This document shows, one piece after another, positions 62,677 through 64,000 of a stretch of 64,000 nucleotides of DNA. Every line of letters begins with the position of its first letter. The first letter of the stretch is position 1. The stretch is taken from positions 2,976,001 to 3,040,000 of the forward strand of contig OZ241919.1 of the NCBI GenBank assembly GCA_965203835.1, read 5' to 3'. Position numbers and translations under genes: made by a program. The stretch comes from CBDCFV01 sp965203835. Lineage in GTDB: Bacteria; Chloroflexota; Dehalococcoidia; Lucifugimonadales; UBA3495. Under the pieces are notes generated by a model. It did no database searches, was not told the origin of the DNA, and saw only the letters and a list, made by a program, of their open reading frames with translations.

Positions 62677-64000
62677 CTAGTTGCCTTTATCTATCCAGAC
62701 CCGGTCCATGCGGTTGTGCTCGAACCAAGGGCCAAGGGAGTGCCATCCCTTTACCTCACTCCGCACCAAGTTCACGGCATGGTTCCACGTCATCGGCACA
62801 TGCCCAGTGTCCACCTCATATACGAACTTCTGCATCTGGAGATGCAATTCCCGCCGACGCTCGATGTCGGTGGCGTTCAGTTGCTCGTTGTACAACTCGG
62901 TGAATTCCGGGTGCTCCCACCGGCCCCAGTTCCGCCCTGCGTCCGGGGCGATAATCAGGCCGAAAATGGAGTCCGGGTCCTTGAACTGGACGCCGGAACC
63001 GTGGCCGTAGAGAGTGAAGTCGCCCTCGGCGACACGGGCGAACACCGACGGCCGGTCCTGCAACACGATGTCGCAGTCAATGTTCAGCGCGGTCCTCAGT
63101 TGGGCTATGGGGACTTCCATGTACAGCCTGCCCTGCGCAGTGTTCTGGCCCAAGCACTCGTTGTCTTCCAGCTTGAATCCATTCGGGAAACCGGCCTCGG
63201 CCATCAGGCGCTTGGCCTCGGCAAGGTCCTCGTCTTTGGGCTGGCGCACTCCGGGCATCTGGTTGACTTCTTCCAGCGGAATGGCAACGTCTCCATAAAT
63301 GGCCGGGTCCAGCACGGCCCCAGCCACGCCCTGGCCGCGCCAGACCTTGTCGAGGTAGTCCTGCCGGTCCAAGGCCAGGAATACCGCCCGGCGGACTCGA
63401 ATGTCGTCGAAGGGCGGCCGTTGAGTGTTGAAGATGAAGGTCTGGTTGACCCCGACGGGATATGGAATCGCGTTTACCTTGTCCGCTCCCAGTTGCTGTT
63501 CCACCTTCTCGATGTCCGTGGGCCTGGGCGGAGCAGCGAGCCACATATTCATCTGGTCTGATGCCAGGGCCCCGATAATGGTCGCCCGGTCATTGATTTG
63601 CAGAATCCTCAACTTGTCCAGGAATGGCAGTCCTTCCTCGAAATAGTCTGGGTTCCGCTCGTATACCAACTCCACGTCCCGGTCCCACTTCGCGAACTTG
63701 AACGCGCCGGTACCGATGGCCTTTTCGCCCAATGCCTCCTCTTCCAACACATGCTTGGGAACAACCATCATCCAGTTGGACGCCAGGGTGGGTATTAACA
63801 AAAGCCCCGGGGAGGTCTGGACAAACCTGACCGTCTGGTCGTCTATCAGGTCCACCTGCTTTATCAGCTTCTTGATGTGACGCTCGACCCGGGTGCTGTG
63901 GAAGTCCGGGTCCAACCCCCTGTCAAATGTTGCTTTCACGTCGGCGCCGGTGAAGGGCATCCCATCGTGGAAGTTTATGCCCTCCCTCAGACGGAAGGTG
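62677..64000 (-). CDS. Extracellular solute-binding protein family 5 (peptide/oligopeptide), 5' end outside the window
   Basis: The first visible codons read TFRLREGINFHDGMPFTGADV, the characteristic N-lobe segment of family 5 binding proteins, so the start lies beyond base 64000; an ATG at 63960 is internal. The visible 440 residues include RRAVFLALDRQDYL and the typical C-terminal lobe. Signal peptide and lipobox are not visible. It would capture di- or oligopeptides, nickel or other small ligands for the permeases downstream. Confidence 0.93.
   Translation of the reverse strand, partial: TFRLREGINFHDGMPFTGADVKATFDRGLDPDFHSTRVERHIKKLIKQVDLIDDQTVRFVQTSPGLLLIPTLASNWMMVVPKHVLEEEALGEKAIGTGAFKFAKWDRDVELVYERNPDYFEEGLPFLDKLRILQINDRATIIGALASDQMNMWLAAPPRPTDIEKVEQQLGADKVNAIPYPVGVNQTFIFNTQRPPFDDIRVRRAVFLALDRQDYLDKVWRGQGVAGAVLDPAIYGDVAIPLEEVNQMPGVRQPKDEDLAEAKRLMAEAGFPNGFKLEDNECLGQNTAQGRLYMEVPIAQLRTALNIDCDIVLQDRPSVFARVAEGDFTLYGHGSGVQFKDPDSIFGLIIAPDAGRNWGRWEHPEFTELYNEQLNATDIERRRELHLQMQKFVYEVDTGHVPMTWNHAVNLVRSEVKGWHSLGPWFEHNRMDRVWIDKGN

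Overview
The window looks like a chromosomal contig from a GC-rich bacterium of the phylum Chloroflexota, most likely a Dehalococcoidia/SAR202-type lineage. This is an inference: no rRNA is present. It rests on the housekeeping gene types, the Pro/Thr-rich lipoprotein linker, frequent TTG and GTG starts, the many PTE/amidohydrolase/MBL hydrolases, and the eukaryal-type IleRS. Both ends cut through genes: pnp lacks its 5' end at the left, and a peptide-binding protein gene lacks its 5' end at the right.

Layout. 1-6.7 kb: pnp, then a lysine/diaminopimelate cluster (dapB, asd, an aldehyde dehydrogenase, dapA). 6.8-12.3 kb: a DinB protein, an iron-type alcohol dehydrogenase, and on the minus strand purA, a TrpF-like protein and a phosphotriesterase-family hydrolase. 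12.6-14.5 kb: an NrtS-like membrane protein, lexA and rpsT. 14.46-19.02 kb: a probable 4.56-kb transposon with 78-bp terminal inverted repeats (69/78 identical by eye). It sits between rpsT and gyrB and carries a Nudix, a CAP-domain protein, a lipoprotein, a zinc-ribbon protein and a DDE transposase. 19-26.5 kb: gyrB, a second Nudix, thiC under a TPP riboswitch with an intrinsic terminator, a GYD protein overlapping thiD, and a Uma2 protein. 26.8-35.2 kb: a frameshifted DUF3800 gene, ileS-mutM, PPOX and GNAT genes, and sbcC. 35.3-38.8 kb: a McrBC modification-dependent restriction pair with an EVE-like N-terminus, plus a Uma2 gene flanked by direct repeats. 39-43.3 kb: ffh and a compact minus-strand operon (amidohydrolase, Mug/TDG, ThpR, AlkA).

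43.3-46.2 kb is accessory. It holds a palindromic repeat, a structured RNA candidate with interleaved helices resembling the HEARO/omega-RNA class, a deleted and frameshifted DNA methylase-HNH gene, and four small or unknown genes. 46.2-55.2 kb: split transketolase, a decayed nuclease-like gene, proBA, and mfd with a palindromic repeat inserted in frame. 55.4-57.6 kb: PaREP1-like, PD-(D/E)XK and unknown genes. 57.9 kb: tRNA-Pro(CGG). 58-64 kb: a GH105-like hydrolase, an MBL-fold hydrolase and a dipeptide/oligopeptide ABC importer.

Two dispersed repeat families recur. The first is a palindrome with arms ATTCCCGC and GCGGGAAT. It occurs in the rpsT leader, upstream of the RNA candidate, after transketolase, inside mfd, and after mfd. 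The second is a roughly 90-bp element bounded by GTCTGAATCAGGATT inverted repeats, at 12.46 and 59.78 kb. The strongest leads are the 4.56-kb inverted-repeat element, the structured RNA with no intact partner ORF, and the palindrome arrays that have entered the mfd reading frame.
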